DNA of 64,000 nucleotides from contig CM046842.1 in the NCBI GenBank assembly GCA_025618425.1, positions 26,382,552-26,446,551 of the forward strand, written 5' to 3'. This stretch comes from Heliocidaris tuberculata. Lineage: Eukaryota; Echinodermata; Echinoidea; Camarodonta; Echinometridae. Made by a program: the position numbers and the translations under genes. The first letter of the stretch is position 1, and every line of letters begins with the position of its first letter. This document shows, piece by piece, positions 35,112-46,227 of this stretch. Under the pieces are notes generated by a model, which had not been told where the DNA came from, made no database searches, and worked only from the letters and a program-made list of their open reading frames with translations.

Positions 35112-35310
35112 AACAGAATCAGACATCTAGAGCGAACTCGAAAATATTGTAAAAAATGCAGTTTATTGCCCGCTCTTTACCACGCAAAATCCCATTGACT
35201 TTCGAAACCGGGCAATAAACAATTTTTCGGCCCGCAATTTTGTTGGCTTGTCAAAGCCGGGCAATAAAATGTAAAAACTGCATTGCTCAGATGTCTGATA
35301 TGGTTAATAA
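35112..35310. repeat. Second palindromic unit with GGGCAATA motifs
   Basis: CAGACATCTAGAGC ... TGCAGTTTATTGCCC on the left is matched by the inverse CAGACATCTGAGCAATGCAG on the right. TTATTGCCCG or its inverse occurs about five times here. A rearranged MITE is likely. Confidence 0.65.
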
Positions 35311-35399
35311 TTATTGTTATCACATAGCTTTCAATAGGCAAGTTCGCGGCAATAATATTCACTAATTTACAATATGTTGAAGGCCACTTTCACTGGTGA

Positions 35400-36050
35400 T
35401 GAGTTTCTTGATACTTTTTTCCACCACTAACAGGAACCAAGGCAATTATCCGTCCATCCGAAGACAAAGCGGCCAATATCCTTCAGTACCACGGGTCACT
35501 GCAAGCAACTTCTGATTCCTTGAAGTCAGGTGTTCTACGATCGATATTCCAGTATTTTTTAGCCTTTTCCTGTTATCCAAAATTTCTTTCCTTTTCTTGT
35601 AGCTTGTAAACTTCACGATTATTGATCTTCGTCGTGGTTTCTTCGCTTCTTTGGTGAATTCCACTTCGGTTTCGGATGCTGCTGCTCCTGGTAAAGCTGA
35701 TGCTGCTGAAGATGGCAGATATTTTACTTTCCCAACGTGGTGAGAGCGATCAATATCGCGTTCCACGTCAAGGGAGACACCGAGCGATTTTGTGACAACT
35801 TTGGCAACGGCAGCATCCGTGTTATCCCCTTTGATCTCATCTATACCGGAAATTCGGATGCATGCCCTTCTTGAATATTGTTCCATGTTATCATTGCATT
35901 TTCAAGTTTATCAATTAATTTATCACAGTGTGTCATCCTTCCTTCCAGCTTTTTAATTTCTTTATTTTTCATATCAACTACCTCTAGTCTTGTCAGTATC
36001 TCATTCATTTCCTTTTCTTTAAGGTCTTTAAGGTCTATTTTCAGGAGCAT
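35400..36050 (-). pseudogene. LINE ORF1-like (coiled coil plus RRM-like) relic
   Basis: From 36050 the minus strand encodes an acidic/basic coiled-coil-like stretch (EILTRLEVVDMKNKEIKKLE, then DKLIDKLENAM). After a frame change comes EQYSRRACIRISGIDEIKGD, DVERDIDRSHHVGK, RRRSIIVKFTSYKKRKEIL and ISIVEHLTSRNQKLL (35886-35446). This order, with the SRRxxxRIxGI and DIxRSHxxG motifs, is typical of ORF1 proteins of L1- and CR1-like retrotransposons (RNA-binding chaperones). The body is 146 codons and the frame break makes it a relic. No matching ORF2 lies directly downstream. Confidence 0.75.
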
Positions 36051-36117
36051 CTGAAATTATTGTACTCCTTTTGTAATTTTGCAATGTACAGTCTTATTAC
36101 TTTCTACCGATAAAATG

Positions 36118-36500
36118 TGGTGCATGGGCGAGATAGGGTGAAATCTACTCGACATTCTCGTCTTTTTAGGGGGCTCGGGAGCTAAACTTGGCGGCCACGG
36201 TCACACTGACAACTTTTTTTAATGACTTAAGGGCTGGTCAGACTTGTCCGATAACGATTACGACAACGATATTTTTTAAATTAAAGTTACCATCTAGAGC
36301 CTCTCTTCTATTAAGAGACACTGGCATACTCACCCGTACACACCATATAATAGGGTGTACCTTTACTTGAAAATCTGGTTATCGTTATCGTTATCGTTAT
36401 CGGACAAATGTGATCAGCCCTTTGATGGTCTTACTAACTATAAGGGATCAAATCTTATGGGCTGGATGGGATGACTCTTTCGAGACAGGCTCCTATGCTA
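36118..36500 (+). repeat. Foldback-family arm carrying a nested MITE
   Basis: Arm sequence like 950-1172 (GGTGCATGGGCGAGATAGGG ... CTCTTTCGAGACAGGCTCCT) is split by the 190-bp element at 36231-36420. The host continues from AATGACTTA to TGATGGTCTTAC, in register with the intact arms. Confidence 0.7.
36231..36420. mobile_element. MITE with TTATCG-repeat inverted ends
   Basis: The left end GGGCTGGTCAGACTTGTCCG then ATAACGAT is matched by the inverse of ATCGTTATCGGACAAATGTG then ATCAGCCC. The right end has four TTATCG hexamers. The core is noncoding. Degenerate tips like this also occur near 37195 and 40655. Confidence 0.8.
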
Positions 36501-36839
36501 ATACTGCTATTCCTTTACGATTCTATGCCGCATTGTTTAAAGAAAAAATGCTAGGGAGGGTATAAAATCAGCTGAAATGATGTAATATCAGTAACAAATG
36601 CTAAAAAACAAAAGTTTGCTTTCGTTTTCCTCGCAAATGCTTGTCTATCATGCTCTGAAAGGGATTTTTAAATTAAGTTAGTTTCAGCATTTATTGCATT
36701 GAAATTTTGAACCAAATTAAATGCAATGACATGGGTAAATTTAAATTCGTGATGTTTAATATATATGACATCAGATATCAGACTAAACTAACTTGCTTCG
36801 ATATTTTTTTGTTTTATAAGTGGTGTCAAAATTAGGGAT

Positions 36840-37068
36840 GAGTTCTGGGGATGTAATAGGGTTTGAGGATAGGGTGAAGGCTAGTGTTGAGTCTAAAAGT
36901 GAAATTATGCATTCGGAAAATCGAAGTAAATGAACACTGGCCAATTGTACAAGGAGCATTTGTCATGCAATTTATGAAGGAGGAGGAAAGAGACGAAAGT
37001 AGGAGAAATGGGGGAAAACAGAGAGAGGGACTATTAAGACGAAGACAGACGGGAAACGGTAAAGAAAG

Positions 37069-37099
<31 letters not shown>

Positions 37100-38770
37100 G
37101 GTGAGAGAAGGAAGGACAATTTGATTGGTGAGTGGAGGACAAAACAAATAAGGAATCTATTTAAAACAAAATAAACAGATCGAACTGTAAATGAATGGTC
37201 TGGTCAGACCTGAGCGATATCGATAACGACCACGAATGACTTGACTATGACAAGCCAAGTGGGATGCTCAATCATTTTTAACTGCATCAACTGAAGTTGA
37301 ACTGTGCAGATGCAGATTAACATTCTTTTTATAACAACCATTTTTAATGCAAAGTATATTTCTTGCCATGATTTAATTGAGGTTATTGGAAATACAGTCA
37401 CACTTTGTTAAAACATTAGGAAAAAACTTTGTGTATCCTATCTGGCACTTCATATTCAAGTCGTTCGTAAAGTCTTGTGTAACTTTATGAACAGCTTTAT
37501 GAAACACCCCCAGAAGCCTTTCTTTATGTGGAAAATGCACCAAAAAAAAAATTGTTGTTGTGGGGCACAAAAAGAGTACTTCGTTCGCTCGCGATGCATG
37601 GTAGACAGGCATAAGTACGATAATGTAATGGTAGCTGATCAAAAATGTTCATATAAAATTTAGTACTTGTCGGCTGTAAATCTATACAAGGGAAATTGTG
37701 TTTGGTAGTCACATTCTTTCATATTTCAACCCTATGCTGAAGCTAGTACGCTTGATGTATTTAAAATGAAATATTTGATCTGGATTGCATTACCACTGTT
37801 CCTAGCTGTGAGAAAACGAAGTTCGTGGTTAGGCTCGTTTCAGCCTTCATAGTGTTTGTTTGAGCCAATTAAGTACCCAAATAAAATACCTATTTTTGTA
37901 GATCCACAGATGTTGTTTCTTCTCTAAAAAAATAAAAACATGACATTTTGATGCGCTATATTCAACACGTATTTCTGTGAGACTGAATGACTCGCGTGAG
38001 CCCTTGTAGATTTCACCTGAACGATATATGCTAATGATTTTGTCGTCCTTTCCGGATCGCTCGGCGAGCGATTTTCTTTGGGCAGACCTCAACGACAATA
38101 TCTGTTAGCCAATCATCCCACTCCCTTGATGTGACGTCATCCCATTAGCTATGCCTCCTAAAAATGAAGGGCAGTTCCAAGTAAAACAGAACATGAACCC
38201 TAAAATTTCAAATATGTCTGATCATATCAAATTTGGTGTCAAATTTAAAATAAACATCCAAATTTCCCTATTCTAAAAACACTTAAGACCGGTATTTTCA
38301 CACTCCTGAATATTGAAATTTGTATAATCAATTTAAAAACATAATCTTGAAGTCAATAATTGGAACCAATTTTATCAAACAAAGAAGAGAAAATGTCATA
38401 CTTTTTTATGACCTGTTTGCTAACATACACTTGACACACAAAGTTTAAACAAATATTGGAACTTATGATAACATTAATTTCTGTTCTGCATAATTCCTCA
38501 ATCTTCTGTAACTTGGAAACTTATACACCGAAAAATTGTCATTCCCTAAGGCCCAAAACATATAATTTCAATTTATTTCATAAAAGAAGATTATTTTGTC
38601 ATGGAAGTAAAAAGGTAAATAAAGGTTGCTGATACCTAAAAAAAATATATATAATATACTTTTTAAATGAAGAAATATCTAAAATATGAATTATGATCTG
38701 ATCAATTCTGTGATTCCGTAAAAAATAATGTTACAGAATGACAACAAATTGAAATTTGCGCAAATTCATT
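36840..38770. other. Intergenic, no gene seen
   Basis: A (GA)n tract lies at 37066-37096. The rest is unique-looking A+T-rich DNA. Open frames up to 95 codons show no domain or coding character. Confidence 0.45.
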
Positions 38771-38774
38771 CAAC

Positions 38775-39035
38775 CCTGAATTCATAAGGACCACTTATTC
38801 ATAAGGACCGCTATCCATAACGCGTGACTAAATGAACAGTTGTTTTGTATGAATAGCGGTCCTTCTACATACCGAGCAAACCATAGACAGATTACCTCGC
38901 TATTCATAAGGACTTCCGTTCATAAGGAGCCGCTATTCACAACTATTCATAAAAAAACCGCTATTCATAACGCGTGTTAAATGAATAGCGGTTTTTATGA
39001 ATAGCGGTCCTTATGAATAGCGAGTGGACCAATAA
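38775..39035. mobile_element. GCTATTCATAAGGAC-family element (long copy)
   Basis: Many units of ATTCATAAGGACCGCTAT and its inverse lie around two ATAACGCG centres. The outer ends are TTCATAAGGACCAC and AGCGAGTGGACC. A relative is at 27738-27855. Confidence 0.75.
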
Positions 39036-39104
39036 TTGACTATAAACTTGAGATGACGGGCTCACTTTCTAAGACTGACAAATATATTTAATTCAATAAT
39101 TTTC

Positions 39105-39425
39105 ACATTTTGGGGGTTTTGTGTACGGCTACAACACACTAAACCCACAGCCCACGAGATCTACGGCCCAAGAAACCGACAATGTCGGTCTCCTGGGCCT
39201 TCTGACAACCTTTTGAAGGTTCACTAGACGGACAGCCAGCGAGACGGATAGCCCACGACACCGACAGTTTTCTATCTTTCTTTTGTATTTCTCTATTTTG
39301 TCGGTCTCATGGCCTGTCAGTCTTGCTGGCCTCTTGGAACTTTTTTCCCTATAATTATTTTCTTATGTTTGGTGTTCGCTCAAATGGGCTGTCGGTCTAC
39401 TGGGATGGCCCGTTTGTTTACAAAA
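39105..39425. repeat. GTCGGTCTxxTGGGCC repeat cluster
   Basis: CGACA/TGTCGG blocks occur in both orientations (near 39178, 39262, 39300 and 39390) with CTTTTGAAGGTTCACTAGAC. The GGCCTTCTGA and GGTTCAC blocks are shared with 23890-24040. The boundaries are not sharp. Confidence 0.45.
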
Positions 39426-39429
39426 CAAA

Positions 39430-40015
39430 TGGAAACAAATTGTGTTTTCTTTAGCATCAATTAGAACAAACAATGAATATTGAAAAACAAATAACATAAG
39501 AAATCCCTAAACAATGAAATACATACAGAATGATATGGAAATGAATGATTAAGTCTGTCTAAATGATCTTTAGAACCGTCAGAAGCCTTTTACACAAAAC
39601 ACTATTCTTCAGTATTTTTCAAACATCGAATTATCAACAAAAATAAGTATTTATGAATAAAATTTGCATGAATTATAACAAATGAATACACACTACCAGA
39701 GCTATTTTAAACACTGCTATCTTATGTCATCAATGATTATCAAATGAATTTGTTTTAAACAGTATTTTAGCTACTTATTCACACTATATGAGTCCTATAC
39801 AATACGTTATACATTATTTCCAAGTAGTTATTCCGTGACGGTCATTCTGCAATACTGTATATTTTTATAATTTGCACCATATTTCAATTATGTTCCAACA
39901 GATTTCCATATGAATGGTGACATAATTATAACAAACAATATGCTACAGAATGCCATGATGATCTTGAAAAAGGGGTTTACTTTTGAAGTTTACAGAGGAT
40001 GAGCAATGATTTATA
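39430..40015. other. A+T-rich, no gene seen
   Basis: No frame, RNA or repeat recognised. Confidence 0.45.
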
Positions 40016-40023
40016 TTCTGGAT

Positions 40024-40297
40024 CAGGGGCGGCGCCAGGGTATTTAAATAGGGGGGGGGGGGCAAAATGACGCGTATAGCAACGTCGCACGTCGAGGGTC
40101 TTGAAATAACAAATAGGACTATGACAGTTATGTCATAATTGCATGGCCTAGCCTTCTCTCTCCATTTCCCCTTCTCTTTCTCCCTTTTTCCCCCTTCTTC
40201 CTCTTTTTTTGTTTTGTTTTTTGTTTGCTCGCTTGAAAAATGATAGGGGGAGGCCGCCCCCCTGCCCCCCCCCCCCCTCCCTGTAGCGCCGCCCTTG
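40024..40297. mobile_element. hAT-like MITE, 274 bp, 8-bp target duplication
   Basis: The ends CAGGGGCGGCGCCAGGG and (reverse strand) CAAGGGCGGCGCTACAGGG are inverted repeats. TTCTGGAT flanks at 40016-40023 and 40298-40305. G and C runs lie inside each end. No coding capacity. Confidence 0.9.
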
Positions 40298-40672
40298 TTC
40301 TGGATGGAAAGTCATCCCTCTTTTTGCGTCATCCCGTAAGAAAGCTATTAATATGAAATTCAATACTTCATATCTTTGACGAATGATTGATAGGAAGATC
40401 AACAGTTGTGAGAGTAGCTCATATGTTAATATTTTTTACGATGTTCATAATATTTCAAAACTGAGCATGCTTTGTGAATGCCATTCCGTAACGCTTGGAA
40501 CTGTCCTGATGGAGAGATGTGGGTCAGGTCAGTCCTGAACAAAAACGACGACAATAAAATCGTCCTATGTAGAAATGTATAGTTCTCAGCGATAATGGTC
40601 CTTCAATACTTTTTCTACAGCGAAGGATTTCATCGTTAACGTTATTGGTCCGGTCTGATCAGGCCTTTACTA

Positions 40673-40752
40673 TTAACCTGTTGCCTACTGAATTATTTAA
40701 CTCTCATATGCTTAATACAGGAATCACCCTCTTCCCGGAGTCTATGGGTTAA
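40673..40752 (+). repeat. 80-bp TTAACC...GGGTTAA repeat (copy 1)
   Basis: Begins TTAACCTGTTGCCTACTGAA and ends GTCTATGGGTTAA, with CTTAATACAGGAATCACC inside. A direct second copy is at 41258-41337. The ends are short inverted repeats with TTAA at both tips. Confidence 0.85.
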
Positions 40753-41013
40753 ACTTTTGATTTATTTTAAATGGAAGTTGAAGGGGTTCAAAGTTCAGAG
40801 AAGGTCAAAGAAGGTCAGAGAAGGTCTGACATTATCATTTACAGTATTCAAGAGTATGGGCATTGTGTAACATATAAAGAAGGCGAATGCTATGCCCAGA
40901 TGACTGGAAAAATGGAAGGATTTCATCATTATCGTTATGGTTACGGTCTTTGCGTTTTCCTTTCTAAAGTTCACACACATCACAAGGCATGGACCCAATG
41001 ACACTATGGAGGA

Positions 41014-41160
41014 GGAGGAGGAGAAGAAGAAGAAGAAGAAGAAGAAGAAGAAGAAGAAGAAGAAGAAGAAGAAGAAGAAGAAGAAGAAGAAGAAGAAGAA
41101 GAAGAAGAAGAAGAAGAAGAAGAAGAAGAAGAGGAGGAGGAGGAGGAGGAGGAGGAAGAA
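41014..41160. repeat. (GAA)n then (GAG)n microsatellite
   Basis: About 35 uninterrupted GAA units (41024-41131) flanked by GGA/GAG triplets. It lies between the two 80-bp direct repeats. Frames reading it as poly-lysine, leucine or phenylalanine are artefacts. Confidence 0.97.
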
Positions 41161-41257
41161 AGTAATGGATAAATAGGAGTGTATATTCATTGAAGTACAT
41201 GACGATGGAGAACAAATAATAGGATATTTGCAGCGAATGTACGAACAATATCAGTTT

Positions 41258-41337
41258 TTAACCAGTTGACTACTGAATTCTTCACCACTCATAGGCTTAA
41301 TACAGGAATCACCCGCTTCCCGTAGTCTATGGGTTAA
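41258..41337 (+). repeat. 80-bp TTAACC...GGGTTAA repeat (copy 2)
   Basis: About 90 percent identical by eye to 40673-40752 and in the same orientation, 585 bp apart. Confidence 0.85.
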
Positions 41338-41339
41338 AT

Positions 41340-41820
41340 AACGTCATGGTACCAGAATTCAACCGACAATATTAAATCCTTGTAAACGAAGTTTCATTTT
41401 ACAATCTATTATTCCGCTGCACACAGGTTTTTCGCACACATCGTTAGTGTTTGATGATAAAAATGAGTAAGACCAAACGCTAATTATGATACTTAAATTA
41501 CTTGGTTTTTATTTTATTTCCGTTTGAAAAAAATAAAACAAAAATAATGATTTGCTTATAGAACTGAAACATAAATCCACACTGCAAATAAACTACCCTT
41601 TCTCGTGGCTCATATTAGGGTTTCGTAGTAATCATTTCCCTATATCAGATATTGTAAGTGGTATTCTAGACGGTAGTGATGGTACAATAATGTAATTCCA
41701 GATTCAAGATTTAAGTTCTATGATTCATATAACCGTATAATAACAATAATAACTAGACCAGTAATCGTGCGTACAATAGACGAGCGTTATCGCGGGAATT
41801 GATTTGAATGCAAAAATAAA
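41340..41820. other. Intergenic, no gene seen
   Basis: No coding or RNA signal recognised. Confidence 0.4.
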
Positions 41821-42045
41821 GTAATAAGGAAAAAAGTAATCCAGCAGAAACAGGTCACTATTCATGATGTGTGATTAGAATGCCTGAACATTACAGAGGT
41901 CAGGTCAATGTTAAGGTTGAGATATCACTTATATCAAGTAATAAGGAAAAAAGTAATCCAGCAGAAACAGGTCACTATTCATGATGTGTGATTAGAATGC
42001 CTGAACATTACAGAGGTCAGGTCAATGTTAAGGTTGAGATATCAC
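41821..42045. repeat. Recent tandem duplication, period 117 bp
   Basis: GTAATAAGGAAAAAAGTAAT through GTTGAGATATCAC is present at 41821-41928 and again at 41938-42045, with no difference that I can see across 108 bp. Confidence 0.95.
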
Positions 42046-43610
42046 CAAAGTTTTAGAGTAATGCAAGTCTTAAAACAAAAGTTAAGAGGAATACAGCATT
42101 TAGCATTAAGGGGAGGCTCTTCAAGATATTCGTGATTATCAATGCGTAAAAAATATGGATTTGGACAATGATAAAGTAAGGAAATTAAGAAACAACGACA
42201 GTTTTTATAGTCAAAACCAATCATAATGCAAGAGTTATAAAGAAGACGGAATTTAGAGGCATATTCAAAATATGCCTGACTATTCAGGCATGTTAATGGG
42301 TAATAATAAGCGTGAACTATGACCAAAGTTTCAGAGTAATAGCAGGCTTATATCAAACCTAAAGTGCATAATCTCGGGGTCAAAAAGCAAGTAGCAATTC
42401 CAGACGTATTATTCAAAGGTGTTATTTCCGCGTGTCTAAACGCAAATGTTTCCTTTTTGTTATCTATAAAGATTTTATAACCTAATTTAGAAGTCAGTCT
42501 TTCATATAATATTTTTTTATCGCCTACCTGTGTCATTTATCTCTTCGTCTTTTTTCCTTTTCTCTTTCAAATTCACCGGCAATGCTAAATAAATGTTACT
42601 AATATAGAATAAATCGTTGGCATCAAGACCTTTTTGTAGAAAATATCTAACTAGCCTTAAATGGCTTCTTTATCTACAACATGCTTCATATATGTCAGCC
42701 TCGAATAATTTTCTGTTAAAGAATGTTTTCCAGCCAAAACGGATTAAAGTATTATTAAAATTTGTTTGATTTCCTAAGTTACTAGTGATAATTCTGTTCT
42801 CTCTTAAGTCATGCGCAATATTCAAATATTCTAAGTACAATGGAGGCGCCTGAAAATTAATATTTTTCATATCATAATCACATAAAAATATAAATCTTCC
42901 TCCAATTCACTAGAATATATATAGTCAAAATAGTTTTTTCCATTTAATATTACCGTCTTCATAAATTATTTTCTTAATCCACATTATTCTTTGTGCATAA
43001 ATCATATCTCTAAATTTCATCATTTTCAAACCTCCATGGTTATAATTTAAATAAAGAATATTTCATTTAATCTCATCATGACTTCTCCATATGAAATCAA
43101 AACAATTTAAAAAAAAAAACTTCTTTATAAACCCAAGTTGGTACCAACAATACAGAAGAGACATAAAAATTATATAAGTTTAGATAAGGTTAATACTTTC
43201 ATCAATTGTATTTTACCAGTAAGGGTCAAATAAGTCTGCAAGCACAGACCCTAATTTGACACTTTATCAGAAAATCATTTTGTCTTGGGAGAAGCCTAGC
43301 CCATTTACCTACTGGTCGTGTCCGGAGCCTATGGTATAGTGCAGACACCTTTTACGACTGACCAGGGTTTGTGCCTGCAAACTAGGGTCAAATCGCGCTG
43401 TTTACACCAGCGAACTAATCTTTCGATTTTACTTAATAATATTTCTTTAGAATTCATCTCCCCCTTTATATTTACATTTACAATAAAATATATCCCAAGT
43501 ATTTTAACAACTTTTACCTTAGTCGGGTCAATATATGGTTTGACCCCTAAAAATTGCAACAAAGGGTTTTTAAACGGTTTTCAATAGTATTTGAACGTCA
43601 GGAATAACAT
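42046..43610 (-). pseudogene. L1/Tx1-like LINE ORF2 relic
   Basis: On the minus strand 43562-43385 encodes VKVVKILGIYFIVNVNIKGE, LLSKIERLVRW and CKQRDLTL. This continues past a MITE (43232-43383) as LTGK-type sequence. Farther on come MKFRDMIYAQRIMWIKKIIY (near 43000) and PPLYLEYLNIAHDLRENRII with FGWKTFFNRKLFEADIYEA (42870-42670). The order matches the plus-strand relic at 1862-3290. Stops and frame changes are frequent. Confidence 0.75.
43232..43383. mobile_element. MITE inserted in a LINE, 10-bp flanking repeat
   Basis: AGGGTCAAAT occurs at 43222-43231 and 43384-43393. The element ends AAGTCTGCAAGCACAGACCC and (reverse strand) AGTTTGCAGGCACAAACCC are inverted repeats. Removing it and one flank copy restores a contiguous LINE coding stretch. 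It is 152 bp. Confidence 0.85.
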
Positions 43611-43619
43611 ACTAAAAGT

Positions 43620-44930
43620 CTAAGAAAATCGAAACTTCGAATAGTGGTTATTTTGAAAATGGCGTCCGAGATGGAGGCCAGTACCTTAAAATAGCAATAA
43701 ATCATGAAATATCCATCCTAGAGATGTAATTTTGGTGTCTATACCCAGGTTTTGGGGGTCGAGAAATCCAATCAGACCACTTAAAATGTGTTGTGGTGGT
43801 TGGTTACCCTGGAAACCCAAGATGGCGTCCAAAATAGCCGTCAATTTCCTCAAAATGACCGGAAGTGAGTTACTATTTGCCTTGGATATATATAATTTAT
43901 TTATTTATTTATTTCTGATATCTTTTAGTTTAAAAGTGCACTTTTTTAGTTTCAGGATACTCAGTAATAATGCATTAAAGTAACAAAAAAGGATTTAAAA
44001 AATGATCAGAAATGACTTACGGTTTACCTTAAAGTGGCATTTAAAGTGCTAGAACTTGAACAGCGCCATCTTACAGTGAATGCTCAATTAGCATTATAAG
44101 TTGAAAATTAATTGCATTTTATTTTGAATTCTGACAAACAGCTTGTTTGGATAATAGGTCAATTATATATCTAAAACTATTATTTTAACTTGGCATTGTG
44201 GAAAATTGAGTTCAGGTACATTTTAAGCTTTTACAAGCTAGAATGGGGCATGATGGGGAAATGGGAGGCACAGATACTTATCAAATCCTGTTGAAAGATG
44301 GCGTTATTCATGAGCTTCAGTTTACTCTCACTTTAAGAGATGTAATGATAAGTGTAAAAGAGCATTTCAGGTTTGAAGATATTCATCAATGCGTGTTGTC
44401 AAAGTACAAAAAAGTATGACAATAGCCATACTTTCAAGACAGTACCTGAAATGGCCCCCATTTTGTCATCCAAGATGACTGCCAGCACCTAAAAATGGCT
44501 ATAAAATCATTAAATATTCGTCCTGGAGATATCATTTTGGTGTCAACACCAAGCTTTTGAGTTTTTTTAGGATCGAGAAATCCATTCAGACCACGTAAAT
44601 TGGCGATCAGGAAACCTACAAATCCAAGATGGCCCAAAATATTGACAGTAATGTCCAAATATGACCGGAAGAGGATTTCTACCTTCAGTACGAATTCAAT
44701 TGCTAGGTTAAAATTATATCCAATAATCCACATAAAAGTATGATTGAGTGTTAACGAAGGGAAGACGGTATCAAAATGGATGCCACTTTGCCATCAATAA
44801 ATTACTTTGTCACGTATCCTAGTGACTTTGGTGTCTGTCTCAAGGTCTCATGTATCTTTATAAGACCAGTTGATTTATCCTACATGTATAGAAGACAGGA
44901 ATGCATGGTGTAACCAAACCTTCATGTACA
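43620..44930. repeat. Dispersed AGATGGCGTCC-type repeats
   Basis: GAAAATGGCGTCCGAGATGG, TAAATCATGAAATATCCATC, GTAATTTTGGTGTC and GGTCGAGAAATCCA at 43650-43870 recur at about 44440-44680 and partly at 44760-44890. Between them (44025-44345) lies a stretch with inverted ends (ACCTTAAAGTGGCATTTAAA and TTTACTCTCACTTTAAG) related to 53505-54045. Confidence 0.65.
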
Positions 44931-45089
44931 ATTAAGACTGGAATCATACAAACATCTAAAATTGCATAATAAAAAAAAAAGGTAGGATAGTATGGATATT
45001 CACTATATTAAGAATGTATTAAAGTAATTGGTAGACCCATGTTTCCAGATGGTACTCAAGATAATCGCCATTATGACATTCAAGGTGGC

Positions 45090-45122
45090 CTCCAGTCAGG
45101 GGTGTCGATCCGTGTTCATGAT

Positions 45123-45154
<32 letters not shown>

Positions 45155-45485
45155 GGGGGGGGGGGTATCCCCTCTCCCACACCAGGGACTTTTTCAAAAA
45201 TCTATGAAACTTGCATTTTAGAGCATCCCAAAATGGTTTTTAATGAAAAGAAGGAATACACGGATCTACGCCAATGGACGGAACTCCTTAATTGAGAATA
45301 ACAATGCAAGCGATGTACCCCCCCTCCCCCATTCCCCCCCCCCCCCCTCTTTCTCGTGCACACACACACACACAAACGCACGCACTCGCACCCCCACACA
45401 TAAACAGGGGTCACCCTTATGTTCCAAGAATGTCCCTTTTCAGCGGATAAACATGAGGGGGATGATCCCGTGGCTACGCCTTTGT
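45090..45485. mobile_element. Possible hAT-like element with G and C runs
   Basis: The left tip CAGGGGTGTCGATCCGTG resembles the inverse of the right tip (CCGTGGCTACGCCTTTG), but no target duplication is visible. It contains G runs of up to 32 bases (45123-45165), C runs and a (CA)n tract. Confidence 0.4.
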
Positions 45486-45731
45486 AGTTGAGAAATGTTC
45501 CACTCTAATTTAAATACATTTATGCCTCAGCCACCTTGCCAAATCGAATTCGAACCGAGCGATTCTCGGTTCGGTTTAAAGTCGGTCTGATGTCGGTCTT
45601 GTCGGTGTGACTGGGGTATTAGTTGATGCTTCTCTCATCGTCCTCTGTTAATCCAAGGAGTTGGTTCAGCCCACGGGTTTTGCTTGAATGAAGGGATTAT
45701 GAATAAGCGCATAATCAACTCTTCTTTTTAA

Positions 45732-46227
45732 AGGTCATGTATAGTTTTGGTAAGCCCTAAAAAACTGTTCGTCAGATTTCTTCAATTTTTGTTGATGAAT
45801 AGCAAGATACTAGCAATACTAAGACACTATGAAGATTTCGCCTCCTCAAGTTTAATATTAAACAAATAAGAGGCAAAAAATAATTTATGTGCCGGGACAG
45901 GCACGTAAAATCCCAACAAAGGCAGCATGTGCTATACACTGTACACACGCGTGTAAAACCAATGAGTAGCTACACACAGTGATACACATGCTGTCTCTAT
46001 GCGAAGCCCCAAGATTGCTGTGCGGGGAGCCGTCGGGGTGGAAGGGTCCTAGCATAATGGCAGTGATCGAGCATTCCTTACAGATATTTACACTGAAATT
46101 CACCCTAAATCATAGATGGAATACCAAATGATCTCTTACATATTTTGATACAAGGAGAACAACATCAGACTATATTTAACTTCTTTCCTATTTCCTTTTT
46201 GCTACCATGCAATACTGTACATGAGCT
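45732..46227 (-). mobile_element. TTAA-flanked MITE (copy 3)
   Basis: TTAA lies at 45728-45731 and 46228-46231. It starts AGGTCATGTATAGTTTTGG and ends CTGTACATGAGCT, an inverted pair. It is the reverse-orientation counterpart of 15842-16350 and 18000-18517, sharing the GCGGGGAGCCGTCGGGGTGG block. Confidence 0.85.

Noticed and set aside
41014..41160. Long poly-lysine, poly-leucine and poly-phenylalanine frames
   Set aside because: They are translations of a (GAA)n microsatellite.
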